A DNA stretch of 44,913 nucleotides, taken from the NCBI GenBank assembly GCA_965372355.1, contig CBDVBZ010000009.1, positions 1 to 44,913 of the forward strand, read 5' to 3'. This document shows, in pieces, positions 15,082 to 24,292 of this stretch; position 1 is the stretch's first letter, and each line of letters opens with the position of its first letter. The position numbers were made by a program, and so were the translations under genes. The DNA is from CBDVBZ01 sp965372355 (GTDB lineage Bacteria > Krumholzibacteriota > Krumholzibacteriia > WVZY01). The notes beneath the pieces are model-generated. The model was not told where the DNA came from. It was given only the letters and a program-made list of their open reading frames with translations, and ran no database searches.

Positions 15082-15921
15082 TCACTTATGCATGTAGGTT
15101 TGTCGGATATGACGAAGCGTATCCGGATGTGCCTTGTAGGGCGAGACCGGCGCTTCGGGCGCCGTCTGCTGGTGGCTTTCAAAGAACGGGGTTCTTCCAA
15201 GCTTCTGGTTATACGCGCCGACCATGAGGGTTTCCAGATTGATAACATCCTCGATGTTATACGCCATCAGCGTCTCGAGAGCGTGCTCGTCGCCACTCCT
15301 CACATACTCGTTCCACAGGAGGACTGCATAATAACCATCAACGCCATCCAGGCTGCCACGGTCGATACCGAACTGTTTCTCGCACATCTTTAGCCCGCCC
15401 ATATAACCGAGGCTGTTCAACACGTATCGCAGATCGATGTGGGCCACGTCGAAACGCACACCGAGACTTTGCTCGATAACGGGCACATCAAAACACTTGC
15501 CGTTATAGGTGACGAGCAGTTTGTACTTCTCGATGTCGTCCTTGAACTCATCAAGATTGCGCCCCTGCACATAACAGCGTATGTCCCGGCCATCGTAGAC
15601 CGCGATGCACGTAATGGCGTTTCCACCGGCCCGGAGACCTGTCGTCTCGATGTCGAGATAGGCGACGGAATCGCGGAATTCGGGGAACATCCGCCAATGC
15701 TCATCGCTCGGCAGGGACTCCGCAAAAAAAGGAGCGTTCTGACTCTCGAGTTCGTAGAGGGACTCCTCGATATGGCGGCTTAAGCCGGAGAACCGTCTTC
15801 CGGTCAGCGCCGATGAATAACCGTTGAGCACCTTGTCCCACGAATTGACGCCGAGCGACCAGAGCCGGCGTTCGTAGACGGCACCGATCCCGGGAACGTG
15901 GCAGAACGAGTTCTTGAGCAT
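15082..15921 (-). CDS. RNase H-fold exonuclease-like protein, YprB type
   Basis: 279 residues. A helix-hairpin-helix-like N-terminus (HVPGIGAVYERRLWSLGVNS, about 8-27) precedes a DEDD-type exonuclease fold. The DxE motif is in VAYLDIETTG (about residues 86-95), followed by LLVTYNGKCFDVPVIEQS and AYNIEDVINLETLM with the later catalytic Asp. This domain pairing matches the YprB/COG3359 group, predicted 3'-5' exonucleases of unknown substrate. It is followed 18 nt later (upstream) by rpiB. Confidence 0.85.
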   Translation of the reverse strand: MLKNSFCHVPGIGAVYERRLWSLGVNSWDKVLNGYSSALTGRRFSGLSRHIEESLYELESQNAPFFAESLPSDEHWRMFPEFRDSVAYLDIETTGLRAGGNAITCIAVYDGRDIRCYVQGRNLDEFKDDIEKYKLLVTYNGKCFDVPVIEQSLGVRFDVAHIDLRYVLNSLGYMGGLKMCEKQFGIDRGSLDGVDGYYAVLLWNEYVRSGDEHALETLMAYNIEDVINLETLMVGAYNQKLGRTPFFESHQQTAPEAPVSPYKAHPDTLRHIRQTYMHK

Positions 15922-15939
15922 GTCAGATGCAACTTTCGG

Positions 15940-16386
15940 CTATTTCTGAACCGACCCCGGGGAGTCGATCTGTGCGATGCGTCGCTCGTGCCGCCCACCC
16001 TCAAACGGGGTCTCGAGCCAGATTCGGACGATCTCGAGTGCGGTCTCGATGCTGATCAGTCGCTGACCCAGTGAAATCATGTTGGCGTCGTTGTGCTCAC
16101 GAGCCAGCTTCGCCGTGTCGGCACTCCAGCAGAGCGCACAGCGAACCCCGCTAATCCGGTTCGCCACCATCGCTTCGCCATTCCCCGACCCGCCGACCAC
16201 AATCCCGCGCTCGTACTCACCGGTGGCCACCGCCTCGGCCACAGGTCGAATAAAGAGCGGGTAGTCGACCGATTCGTTTGAGTCAGTCCCGAAGTCGCGA
16301 ACCTCGTGGCCCTGCTCTTCCAGATAGTGTTTGATCTGCTCTTTGTACTCGAATCCTGCATGGTCTGTTCCGATCGCAATTCTCAT
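15940..16386 (-). CDS. rpiB: Ribose-5-phosphate isomerase B, Glu-type active site
   Basis: 148 residues, the normal RpiB length. It interconverts ribulose-5-P and ribose-5-P in the non-oxidative pentose phosphate pathway. Seen: IGTDHAGFEYKEQ (N-terminal phosphate region), GGSGNGEAMVANR (65-77) and EHNDANMISLGQR. The GSGNGE motif with Glu71, instead of the catalytic Cys found in E. coli RpiB, is the variant known from mycobacteria and others, where Glu is the base. The ATG overlaps the stop of a tiny upstream frame (MRYISGEDMRT), which may couple its translation. Confidence 0.93.
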   Translation of the reverse strand: MRIAIGTDHAGFEYKEQIKHYLEEQGHEVRDFGTDSNESVDYPLFIRPVAEAVATGEYERGIVVGGSGNGEAMVANRISGVRCALCWSADTAKLAREHNDANMISLGQRLISIETALEIVRIWLETPFEGGRHERRIAQIDSPGSVQK

Positions 16387-16476
16387 GTTCGCATATCCTC
16401 GCCGCTTATGTAACGCATGGTTGCGTACCAGATAGACACGATTTCGAGTTTCTTGCCAAGAAATATTTTGTTCCCG

Positions 16477-17268
16477 CTATATCTTTCTGCCCGACGCCCC
16501 CTCGACATGCACCACGTACGGGTTGCGTTGCGCCGTGGGGAGAACCACCATATCGGCAACGTTGACGTGCCTGGGCGTGTTGACAACGTAGAAGACGGCA
16601 TCGGCAATATCATCTCCGCACAGCGGCTCAAACCCCTCGTAGACGGATTTCGCTCGCTCCTTGTCACCGTGAAACCGTACCTCGGAGAACTCGGTCTCCG
16701 TCGCGCCGGGATCGATGCTCGACACCTTGATGCTCGTCCCGACCAGATCGATGCTCATCGCCTCGTTCAATGCACGCACGGCGAACTTCGTTGCGTTATA
16801 GACATTGCCCCCCGGGTAGACAACGTGCCCGGCAATGCTGCCGATATTGACGATGTGCCCCTCGTCGCGGGCGACCATCATCGGTACGATACACCGCGAT
16901 ACGTTGAGCAGCCCCTTGATGTTGGTGTCGATCATCTCGTCCCAGTCGTCTTGCTGCGCTTCGAAGAACTTGCACATACCACGAGACAGACCGGCATTAT
17001 TCACCAGTATGTCCGGGACCAACTGCTTTTTCTGCAAACCCTCACAAAACGAGTTCACACCATCCCGGTCGCGCACATCGACCTTCTCCACATGAATCGA
17101 GACATCGTGCTCTCGCTCGAGTATTCTCTTGAACCGAACGAGACGATCGACGCGCCTCGCAATCAGAACCAAGTTGGCGCCGCCCGCGGCAAAACGCTTC
17201 GCGCAGGCTTCGCCGATACCTGCACTGGCGCCCGTGATCAACGCCAGTTTCCCTTCGATTCTACTCAT
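16477..17268 (-). CDS. Short-chain dehydrogenase/reductase, YdfG-like
   Basis: 263 residues, classical SDR. TGASAGIG (about 14-21) binds the nucleotide and IARR after the second strand suggests NADP preference. NNAG is the structural motif, SIAG carries the catalytic Ser, and YNATK the catalytic Tyr/Lys pair. Closest in style to NADP-dependent serine/3-hydroxy-acid dehydrogenases such as E. coli YdfG. The substrate cannot be read from sequence. The end of the frame is certain; the ~90 nt to rpiB is non-coding apart from a mini-frame at the rpiB start. Confidence 0.9.
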   Translation of the reverse strand: MSRIEGKLALITGASAGIGEACAKRFAAGGANLVLIARRVDRLVRFKRILEREHDVSIHVEKVDVRDRDGVNSFCEGLQKKQLVPDILVNNAGLSRGMCKFFEAQQDDWDEMIDTNIKGLLNVSRCIVPMMVARDEGHIVNIGSIAGHVVYPGGNVYNATKFAVRALNEAMSIDLVGTSIKVSSIDPGATETEFSEVRFHGDKERAKSVYEGFEPLCGDDIADAVFYVVNTPRHVNVADMVVLPTAQRNPYVVHVEGASGRKI

Positions 17269-17323
17269 GAGATAGTCCTCTGATGATGGAAACGTGCGGG
17301 GTCCTCGGTGCCCCGCGTCAACC

Positions 17324-17986
17324 CTACACAGGTACCTCTGCCAGCTTCAAGAGAACATTCCTGTCGAGATGATGTCCCCCATCGAAGCGGACGAGATCAT
17401 AATCGCGGCCCTCGAGTCTCGCCTCGAGTCCCGCTACGCGCTCCGGCGTGGCCAGGGTGTCACTGCTGCCAACGACGATCGAGATCTTCATACGCCCGAA
17501 CGGAGTATCGCGCCGAGTGAGGTCAACATCCGGAGGACAGAACCCCGCCCACAACACGAGGTGATCCGCCCGCACCCGCCCACGATCGATCCACCGGCAC
17601 GCCGTGTCCGCCCCCTGCGAAAAACCGAGCACACGAACATTTGCCTTCGCTCTGTCGATGCCTTCGAAAACGCGGTCGTAGAGTGTATCGAGATAGCCGA
17701 CGTAGTCTCCGATCTCGCTCTCACGATCCTCTCGCGTCATCCAGGATGCGGCCGTCGACACGTCGGGGCCGTGCAGCCGCTGTGCATCGCTTAGATAGAA
17801 TCGTGACAGCGCCTCGGGAACCACAACGAGGTTTTGATTGGCACCGAGGACGGAACATTCGCGGGCGACCGGCTCGGCAAGCTGGCCGTAACCATGCAGG
17901 ACAAACCACACCGTGGGTGGGTCTGTCGAGTTGCCCGATGTGATGTAGCGCGCGGTTCTCGTGACACTCAGATGATGTTGCTCCAT
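17324..17986 (-). CDS. Alpha/beta hydrolase, phospholipase/carboxylesterase type
   Basis: 220 residues. The nucleophile elbow GFSQG (catalytic Ser) lies in VRVLGFSQGADTA, with HGYGQ near the N-terminus (oxyanion region) and a late FDGGHHLD supplying the catalytic His. VVGSSDTLATPE precedes it. These match the small carboxylesterase/lysophospholipase family (YpfH-like). No signal peptide is visible, so it is likely cytoplasmic. It is separated by 55 nt from the dehydrogenase gene downstream. Confidence 0.85.
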   Translation of the reverse strand: MEQHHLSVTRTARYITSGNSTDPPTVWFVLHGYGQLAEPVARECSVLGANQNLVVVPEALSRFYLSDAQRLHGPDVSTAASWMTREDRESEIGDYVGYLDTLYDRVFEGIDRAKANVRVLGFSQGADTACRWIDRGRVRADHLVLWAGFCPPDVDLTRRDTPFGRMKISIVVGSSDTLATPERVAGLEARLEGRDYDLVRFDGGHHLDRNVLLKLAEVPV

Positions 17987-18198
17987 GATGCGAAGCTCTC
18001 GAGCAATGGCACTCTGTCAACGGCGGCGGGGTCGCCGCCCCAATGAATTTCCGTGATGATAGCGCGTTACGGGAGCCCAGATGAAGCAGGATATCTCCCT
18101 GGTAGCGGGCGTTGCCGGTTGGACGTCGCCAAATCCCGGGGAGGGCGTTCAGAGTATGAGCGAGTGTATTGACTGCGATTTCGTCGGTGGAAATGGGC
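17987..18198. other. Spacer with possible unrecognised gene relic
   Basis: A 212-nt stretch between a hydrolase start and a glycosyltransferase stop. On the minus strand one frame reads protein-like text, REPISTDEIAVNTLAHTLNA then LPGIWRRPTGNARYQGDILL, continuous with an open frame that starts inside the glycosyltransferase gene. I do not recognise the family. It may be the remains of a gene, or chance. Confidence 0.25.
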
Positions 18199-19593
18199 TC
18201 ACGGCCGTCCCGGCACCCGGGTGTCTCTACCCCGCCCGTTCGAGCCGTTCGGGCCCCTGACGGGTCTTCGGTGAGGCCTCCGGGCGACCCTGCCGAATGT
18301 CCCGTTGGACACCGTCTCGATATACCGCGCCGCGCCGAGCACCGGACGAGCCACAATTGGCCTGGTTCTCTCGTGCTCCATAACCCCGGCAGCTTCACGC
18401 AGAATGTCCAGCATCTCGAGGGCCAGCTTCTTGCGATCGTAGTCCTGTGCAAGCCTCGCGCACCCTTCCTTCAGCTCGCGATACCGCTCCCTGTCGTCCC
18501 TGAGATCCTTCAGCTTTGTGATAAAGTCCTCTTCGTCCTCGGGCACGAAGCACGCACCCGCTTTGTACCTCGTCACCAGCCTCTTCGCCTCGCCATCCAC
18601 TCCAAGCAGAATCGGTTTGCGCATCGCGGCCGACTCAAAGATCTTCGAGGGAATCACTGATTTGAACGTCTCCGCTCTTCGCAGCGGTATGAGGGCGGCG
18701 TCGATGATCGACAGATACTCGGGCACCATATCCTTTGGAACCGAGTCCAGGAACAGCACATTATCGAGCTTCAAATCCTTCGACAGCGCTTCGACTTCCC
18801 GTTTTCTCGCCCCGTCACCGACAAAAAGAAAGAAGAAACTCGGATCGTTGATTCTCGATATGGCCTTGATGATAAATTCGAGACGATGTGCCATGCCGAT
18901 CGTGCCGACGTAACCGACAACGAACTGACCGTTGATCCCGAGCTGATTCATCAGCTCACGGTTCTTCGGCTGCGGTGTGTAGTGCTCGAGATTGCTTCCA
19001 TTCGTGACGACCTTGATCTTGCTTGCCTCGATGCCGCGCTCGATGAGGTTGCTCTTGAACGAGTGTGTGTTGGGAACAACCACCGTGGCCCGGCGGTAGA
19101 GAGACAATTCGAGCTTCTCGAGCAGATTGAGCCCCAAACTGCGTTTGACGGCGCCGACCGAGTGGATCGAGTCCGGCCACAAGTCCCTCAGCTCGAAAAC
19201 CCAGGGCTTGCGCTTGAAGAGCGACAGCAGATAGCCCGATACGGCGCTGAAAAACTGGGGTGATGTCGCGACGATCAGATCCGTTTTCCGGAAGAGGCCG
19301 GCGAGAACCGACGCCATACCAAAGCTCACGTAATCCAGTGTCCTGCGGAAGATCCCGCGGTTGGGAGCCATGTAGGTCCAGACACGGATCACCTCGATCC
19401 CATCCATCATCTCTTTCTGTATCAATCGGTTACGGAACCCAGGGAATATCTTGCCGTTGGGAAAGTTCGGGAAGCAGGTGATTACCGTCACCTGCGCGCC
19501 CTTTCTGACCCACTCCAGGCAATGCTCATAGGTACGGGTCGCCGGAGCGTTGACCTCAGGTGGGAAATTATCGGAAACAAACAGGATTCTCAT
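18199..19593 (-). CDS. Family 4 glycosyltransferase, WbuB-like, with odd C-terminal tail
   Basis: 464 residues, GT-B fold. The N-terminal half starts MRILFVSDNFPPEVNAPATR; the region VPEYLSIIDAALIPL and then KIFESAAMRKPIL is the donor-sugar site typical of WbuB/GT4 enzymes that build O-antigen or exopolysaccharide. FVGDGARKREVEAL is also present. The family normally ends soon after the helix KKLALEMLDILREAAG (about residue 410). The last ~50 residues here are Arg/Pro/Gly rich (RRPHRRPVRGPNGSNGRGRD) and do not look like a folded domain, so the 3' end may have been replaced after a deletion. A TTGACA (19657-19662) upstream is a possible -35 element. Confidence 0.88.
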   Translation of the reverse strand: MRILFVSDNFPPEVNAPATRTYEHCLEWVRKGAQVTVITCFPNFPNGKIFPGFRNRLIQKEMMDGIEVIRVWTYMAPNRGIFRRTLDYVSFGMASVLAGLFRKTDLIVATSPQFFSAVSGYLLSLFKRKPWVFELRDLWPDSIHSVGAVKRSLGLNLLEKLELSLYRRATVVVPNTHSFKSNLIERGIEASKIKVVTNGSNLEHYTPQPKNRELMNQLGINGQFVVGYVGTIGMAHRLEFIIKAISRINDPSFFFLFVGDGARKREVEALSKDLKLDNVLFLDSVPKDMVPEYLSIIDAALIPLRRAETFKSVIPSKIFESAAMRKPILLGVDGEAKRLVTRYKAGACFVPEDEEDFITKLKDLRDDRERYRELKEGCARLAQDYDRKKLALEMLDILREAAGVMEHERTRPIVARPVLGAARYIETVSNGTFGRVARRPHRRPVRGPNGSNGRGRDTRVPGRP

Positions 19594-20181
19594 CGATACG
19601 CCTTACCTGCTCGGGCCTCCGAGCCCCGCTAGAGGGTCTGCATCGCAACTGTGGCTTGTCAAGATAATCCTGTGCTCTTTTGCACGGCCCGCGCCCGGGA
19701 TAACGGGTCAGAACCCGTCCGGCCGCAGACTGCAAAACGAAGAATGAAGGGGGAAAAGGGTGGAGAGCCCACAAAAAGGCGACAGCACCCAATCAGCGAA
19801 TTGCCACAAGCAACCATTGTTCTCCCCGTGGAGTGCAAAAAACGTGTCAAAAATCTGTCCACGTCACTCAAGACGCGGATACGGGAAAAAAACTACGCTG
19901 TAGCAATTTGGGAGACAGTCCACAGGGGCAGCTTTACTTACATACCTTCGCCCCCGAGACCTGACCCTCCTTGGGCTGATGTGCTGTCGAATCGTGCTGC
20001 GTACCAAGTACCAAGTGAAAAGGATTATAGCACAAACCCGCGGATTTTCCAGCAAAATCGGCAACAAAAAGGCACTTTGATACGCTATTCGCCCTCCGCA
20101 TGGCGTATGAGGGCTCCTGGGCCGCAAACGGGCATGCGCTCCCGGCCGGACCGACACTATAACCCACTGTATCATATATGC
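19594..20181. other. 588-nt intergenic region without a supported gene
   Basis: No frame here reads like protein on either strand. What it does hold is a TATAAT box (20024-20029, minus strand) with a TG extension and, about 130 nt further, a small stem followed by seven Ts (19886-19905), treated separately as a candidate RNA. ACCAAGT is tandemly repeated at about 20002-20016. Confidence 0.6.
19886..20018 (-). ncRNA. Candidate small RNA transcription unit
   Basis: On the minus strand an extended -10 (TGCTATAAT, -10 at 20024-20029) would start a transcript near 20017. It would run through GGAGGGTCAGGTCTCGGGGG and a GGGGC...GCCCC pairing, and end at CTAC-AGC-GTAG followed by seven Ts (19886-19903). 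The product would be about 130 nt. No known RNA family was recognised; the terminator stem is only 4-5 bp and no clear -35 is present. Confidence 0.3.
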
Positions 20182-21498
20182 TTATATCGCCAGACCGCCG
20201 TCTACCCACCCGGTGCTCACGAGATGGTCGATAATCAACCGCCCCCGGTGACCCCACATGGGGTGACGCTCTTCCGACAACTCGTCGGCCAGTGCCTCGG
20301 CTTCCTCGGCGGGGGTGCCCCCGGACGAAGCGGCCCGTGAACAGACCTCGAGGCAACGCTGAAACACGCCGAACGGAGCATCGTGGTCGAGGTGTGACTC
20401 GATGGCGGGATCGCCATCGATGATGCCGTACTGCTCGTTCGAGCAGTTGACGATTCCCATGCGGTTGGCGAGAAAGTCCGGCACATACAGAATGTCCGCC
20501 TCTTGCAGCGACCGCGCGTCGCGTGGTGACAACTCGAGCTGGTTGTTTGCCGCTCCGCATACCACACGCGCATTCAAAAGAGGAATTGTCTGCGGGTTTA
20601 GTATCGCACCCACTGCATTGGGCGCGAAGATGTCACACGCTTCCGAGAATATCGACACGTCGTCGAGTGAAACGACGCGTGTGTCCAACCGCGCGTCGTC
20701 ATAGCGATCGCTTACCGCCTGGACCGCGGCGAGCTCGATATCGGTGCCGACAATCCTGTCCACTCCCCCCTCGAGCAGCTCACCGATCATATGGAAAGAC
20801 ACATTCCCGAGACCCTGCATGGCAACCGTTTTGTTCTTTAGTGTGCCGAACTCGAGGTGCTGCAACGCCGCCTCCATTGCGGCGACAACCCCACGCGCCG
20901 TCGGGATACTTGGGTTGCCGCTACCACCAAACTCACGGGGAATACAAGTCGTATAGCGTGTCGTGCGGAACACCCACGCCATATCCTCAGGGCTGGTACC
21001 TGCGTCCTCCGCCGTAATGTAGCAGCCGTGAAGGCTCGAAACAAACCGACCGTAGTCACGGTATACCGCCGCACGAATATCGGGATCGCGGTGGTCCATC
21101 GACTCGCGGCGGGCAACGACCCCTTTGCCACCTCCCCACCAGATGCCTGCGAGGGCGTTCTTGTGCCCCATTCCTCGGCTCAGGCGTAACCCGTCACGGA
21201 TGTAGTCCTTTACCATCGGGTAACGCCAATAGCGTACGCCCCCCGCGGACTGCCCGCGTTTTGTCCGATGGACAAAGGCACCGAGCATGTGGTTGCTCTC
21301 GGAACCGATCTCGAAGAAACACCCTTCGTGCGCGTAGTAGTTGTCATCGGCGCCCATCGCGTCCGCGAGCGGTTGCAGCGATGCGTGGCTCGGTCTGACA
21401 ACACCATCCCGGGGGTCTGTGATCACGAACGCGCGAGAGAGACCCTCCGACTCGAGCACGCCTATAAGCTCGTCAACCGTTGAATTCCAGATATCCAC
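20182..21498 (-). CDS. Glu/Leu/Phe/Val dehydrogenase family enzyme
   Basis: About 438 residues from a GTG at 21498 with a TAGGAGG site just upstream; this overlaps the stop codon of the neighbouring hydrolase gene. A GTG ten codons earlier is possible but has no such site. Seen: the substrate/catalytic region GMGHKNALAGIWWGGGKGVV with the catalytic Lys, and EDAGTSPEDMAWV. A Rossmann segment follows, TVAMQGLGNVSFHMIGELLE then GTDIE. It resembles leucine dehydrogenase more than hexameric GDH. The exact amino acid cannot be told from sequence. The reaction is NAD-linked oxidative deamination. Confidence 0.88.
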   Translation of the reverse strand: MDIWNSTVDELIGVLESEGLSRAFVITDPRDGVVRPSHASLQPLADAMGADDNYYAHEGCFFEIGSESNHMLGAFVHRTKRGQSAGGVRYWRYPMVKDYIRDGLRLSRGMGHKNALAGIWWGGGKGVVARRESMDHRDPDIRAAVYRDYGRFVSSLHGCYITAEDAGTSPEDMAWVFRTTRYTTCIPREFGGSGNPSIPTARGVVAAMEAALQHLEFGTLKNKTVAMQGLGNVSFHMIGELLEGGVDRIVGTDIELAAVQAVSDRYDDARLDTRVVSLDDVSIFSEACDIFAPNAVGAILNPQTIPLLNARVVCGAANNQLELSPRDARSLQEADILYVPDFLANRMGIVNCSNEQYGIIDGDPAIESHLDHDAPFGVFQRCLEVCSRAASSGGTPAEEAEALADELSEERHPMWGHRGRLIIDHLVSTGWVDGGLAI

Positions 21499-21506
21499 TT
21501 CGCCTC

Positions 21507-22142
21507 CTACCGGATTGCGGTCACCCACGACGCGATCGCCTGTACGATTTCCTCCATCACATCCGCGGGATCGCGCCCCGACCGCTTCAGTACCTTAAAT
21601 GAATGATCGCCGCCGTCGACGACGTGCAGTGTAGTCTTTTTCTTCAGCCGCGTGCAAACGTCCGTGATGTGGTCGAGATCAGCCAGACTGTCTCTCGTTC
21701 CCTGGACGAACAGCATGGGCACACCGACATCACTCAGATGGTCCGCCCGCTCGCTGCCGACCCGACCGGGCGCGTGGAGCGGAAATCCCAGAAACACAAG
21801 CCCCCTCACATTGGGCAGAGGATCCTGTGAGGCTGCGAGGGATGTCATGCGGCCGCCCATCGACTTGCCGCCTGCGAAGAGCGGCAGCCGCGGCGCCTTT
21901 TTGCGGGCCGTCTCGACCGCCGCGCGAACCGTTTGCTGGAGTACCCGTGGTGTGTCGGGGCGCCGCCGCCCCTGCGTCATGTACGGAAACTCGTACCGAA
22001 ACGTCGCGATCCTGGCCGCTGCAAGGCGCTCCGACACCTCTTCGAGAAACACGTGCCGCATACCGGCCCCAGCTCCGTGGGCCAGAACATAGAGGGCCCG
22101 CGCGCGCCTCGGCTTATTGAGCACCCCATCGATCGATGTCAT
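21507..22142 (-). CDS. Alpha/beta hydrolase, TEX30/KANL3-type
   Basis: About 211 residues from the ATG at 22142 (MTSIDGVLNKP), chosen over an upstream frame because the latter adds ~60 non-homologous residues and this start has GAGGCG about 11 nt before it. YVLAHGAGAGMRHVFLEEV is the N-terminal signature, GGKSMGGRM the nucleophile elbow, and VDGGDHSFKVLKR contributes the catalytic His. FVQGTRDSLAD carries the acid. This is the DUF/COG3571-type hydrolase group of unknown substrate. Its stop overlaps the ribosome-binding site of the dehydrogenase gene. Confidence 0.88.
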   Translation of the reverse strand: MTSIDGVLNKPRRARALYVLAHGAGAGMRHVFLEEVSERLAAARIATFRYEFPYMTQGRRRPDTPRVLQQTVRAAVETARKKAPRLPLFAGGKSMGGRMTSLAASQDPLPNVRGLVFLGFPLHAPGRVGSERADHLSDVGVPMLFVQGTRDSLADLDHITDVCTRLKKKTTLHVVDGGDHSFKVLKRSGRDPADVMEEIVQAIASWVTAIR

Positions 22143-22215
22143 CGTTGATTTCGCCTCTGTCACATGTGAGAATCGCAGCGGGGAGTCGCAACGAGAATTG
22201 TAAACGGACGGCGTT

Positions 22216-22443
22216 ATGGCGGAACACTTCGGCAAAGCAATCATACTAACCGGTGTCATACTCATCGTCGTCGGCCTGGCCGTGACACTCTGGGATCGGA
22301 TTCCGCTTCTTGGCAAGCTTCCGGGTGACATCCACCTGAAGAGAGGGAACTTCCATTTCTACTTCCCCCTGATGACGTCCATTATGCTGAGTGCCGTGTT
22401 GACGTTCGTGCTCTGGATCGTCGGTCACCTTACCCGCAGATGA
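22216..22443 (+). CDS. DUF2905 small membrane protein
   Basis: 75 residues with two hydrophobic helices (about 8-28 and 50-70) and the family core WDRIPLLGKLPGDIHLKRGN between them. DUF2905 proteins are widespread but of unknown function. It is one of only two convincing plus-strand genes in the window. It diverges from the hydrolase gene across a 73-nt spacer and converges on thiC. Confidence 0.9.
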   Translation: MAEHFGKAIILTGVILIVVGLAVTLWDRIPLLGKLPGDIHLKRGNFHFYFPLMTSIMLSAVLTFVLWIVGHLTRR

Positions 22444-22500
22444 TCACCCGACGTTGGTCCGGTCGACGTGCAGCAGGGGCCGCCGCTCGCCCGGCGACCC

Positions 22501-24213
22501 TTACGGTTTCAGGTAGATCTCACCGCCGGCCTTCTTGAATTCCTCCGACTTCTCCTCCATGCCCTCCGCAATCACCTGTTTCGTATCCACGCCGTGGGAT
22601 GTCGCGTAGTCACGAAGCTGCTGGGTCAGCTCCATCGCGCAGAACTTGGGGCCGCACATTGAGCAAAAGTGGGCCACCTTCGCCCCCCCCGATGGAAGCG
22701 TCTCGTCATGGAATTCCCTGGCTGTCACCGGGTCCAGCGACAGGTTGAAATGATCGTCCCACCGGAACTCGAATCTCGCCTTGCTGAGCGCGTCGTCCCA
22801 CTCCTGTGCTCCCGGATGTTTCTTGGCCAGGTCCGCCGCGTGCGCGGCAATCCGGTACGCAATCACACCCGCCTTGACGTCTTCCCTGTCCGGCAAACCC
22901 AGATGCTCCTTTGGCGTGACGTAACAGAGCAGCGCTGTACCGTACCATCCGATCATCGCCGCGCCGATACCGCTCGTAATGTGGTCATAGCCCGGCGCGA
23001 TGTCAGTCGTCAACGGCCCCAGCGTGTAGAACGGCGCCTCGTGACACCAGTCGAGCTGCTTGTCCATGTTTTCCTTTATCAAATGCATCGGCACGTGTCC
23101 CGGCCCCTCGCACATCACCTGGACGTCGTGACCCCAGGCAATCTTCGTCAACTCGCCCTGTATCTTGAGCTCGCCGAACTGCGCCGCATCGTTGGCATCG
23201 GCGATGCTGCCAGGCCGCAACCCGTCACCGAGCGAGAACGCGACGTCGTAGGCCTTCATGATCTCGCAGATCTCGTTGAACCGCGTATATGTAAAGTTCT
23301 CTTCGTGGTGGGCGAGACACCATTTCGCCATGATCGATCCACCGCGTGACACGATCCCCGTAAGCCGCCCCGCTGTCATTGGAATAAACGGCAGCAGCAT
23401 CCCCGCGTGCACGGTGAAGTAATCCACACCCTGCTCCGCCTGCTCGACGAGCGTGTCGCGATAGACCTCCCATGTGAGATCTTCTGGCACGCCGCCGACC
23501 GTCTCGAGGGCCTGGTAGATCGGCACCGTACCGATCGGGACGGGTGCGTTGCGGATGATCCACTCGCGGGTCTGATGGATATCCTCTCCGGTCGAGAGAT
23601 CCATCACGGTGTCGCTGCCCCACAGCGTCGCCCAGCGCATCTTCTCCACTTCTTCTTCGATCGAGGATTTTACGGCCGAGTTACCTATATTCGCGTTTAT
23701 CTTGACCTTGAAATTGCGGCCGATGACCATCGGCTCCAACTCCGGATGGTTTATGTTGGCGGGTATGATCGCGCGCCCCCTGCCAATCTCGTCACGGACG
23801 AACTCGGGGTCCATCCCCTCGCGGATGGCGGCGAACTCCATCTCCGGTGTGATCTCGCCGCGTTTCGCATAGTGCATCTGCGTCACGGCGCCCCGGCCCC
23901 GAAGCCGTTTCCTTCGGAGTGACTCCGGGGTCGACTCTCTATCGGCAAGAGAATCACCAACAACATCGATGTCTCTCCGTGCGATCCATTCGCCCCGAAG
24001 CGCGGGCAGACCATCGCGCGGCTCGATGTTCTGCGGGCCACTTGTGTCGTAGACGCGAAGCGGTGGTTCTCCACCCGTGAGCACTATTTCGCGCACGGGC
24101 ACACGCATGCCATGTGGCCCGGCCACATAGACCCGTTTCGAGCTCGGATACGCCGTCTCGAAATCAGAGCGCGCCGGCTGCGCCCCCCGTGAGTCATTGG
24201 ATGAGGGTGGCAT
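22501..24213 (-). CDS. thiC: Phosphomethylpyrimidine synthase
   Basis: About 570 residues. ThiC makes HMP-phosphate from aminoimidazole ribotide in thiamine synthesis, using a [4Fe-4S] cluster and S-adenosylmethionine. The cluster motif CSMCGPKFC is near the C-terminus. Other conserved parts are MHYAKRGEITPEMEFAAIRE, CEGPGHVPMHLI and EAPFYTLGPLTTDIAPGYDH. The ATG at 24213 has a perfect AAGGAGG site; an upstream in-frame start lies within the leader and is rejected. Expression is probably controlled by the TPP riboswitch and terminator in the leader. Confidence 0.97.
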   Translation of the reverse strand: MPPSSNDSRGAQPARSDFETAYPSSKRVYVAGPHGMRVPVREIVLTGGEPPLRVYDTSGPQNIEPRDGLPALRGEWIARRDIDVVGDSLADRESTPESLRRKRLRGRGAVTQMHYAKRGEITPEMEFAAIREGMDPEFVRDEIGRGRAIIPANINHPELEPMVIGRNFKVKINANIGNSAVKSSIEEEVEKMRWATLWGSDTVMDLSTGEDIHQTREWIIRNAPVPIGTVPIYQALETVGGVPEDLTWEVYRDTLVEQAEQGVDYFTVHAGMLLPFIPMTAGRLTGIVSRGGSIMAKWCLAHHEENFTYTRFNEICEIMKAYDVAFSLGDGLRPGSIADANDAAQFGELKIQGELTKIAWGHDVQVMCEGPGHVPMHLIKENMDKQLDWCHEAPFYTLGPLTTDIAPGYDHITSGIGAAMIGWYGTALLCYVTPKEHLGLPDREDVKAGVIAYRIAAHAADLAKKHPGAQEWDDALSKARFEFRWDDHFNLSLDPVTAREFHDETLPSGGAKVAHFCSMCGPKFCAMELTQQLRDYATSHGVDTKQVIAEGMEEKSEEFKKAGGEIYLKP

Positions 24214-24228
24214 GGATGACCTCCTTCG

Positions 24229-24289
24229 CTCGGGTGTCTGTCGCTCCTTGCGGACCGAAAAACTCGGGTGTCTGTCGCTCCTTGCGGAC
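24229..24289. repeat. 27-nt direct repeat in the thiC leader
   Basis: CTCGGGTGTCTGTCGCTCCT then TGCGGAC occurs at 24229-24255 and again at 24263-24289, a 34-nt period. Read as mRNA (minus strand) each unit carries AAGGAGCGAC, a Shine-Dalgarno-like sequence, upstream of the real AAGGAGG of thiC. It sits between the terminator T-run and the start codon. The simplest origin is a tandem duplication of the leader. Confidence 0.8.
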
Positions 24290-24292
24290 TGC

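Noticed and set aside
19930..19990. GGGTCAGGTC resembling part of small SRP RNA
   Set aside because: The essential GGAAGCAGC tetraloop region and the closing stem are absent.
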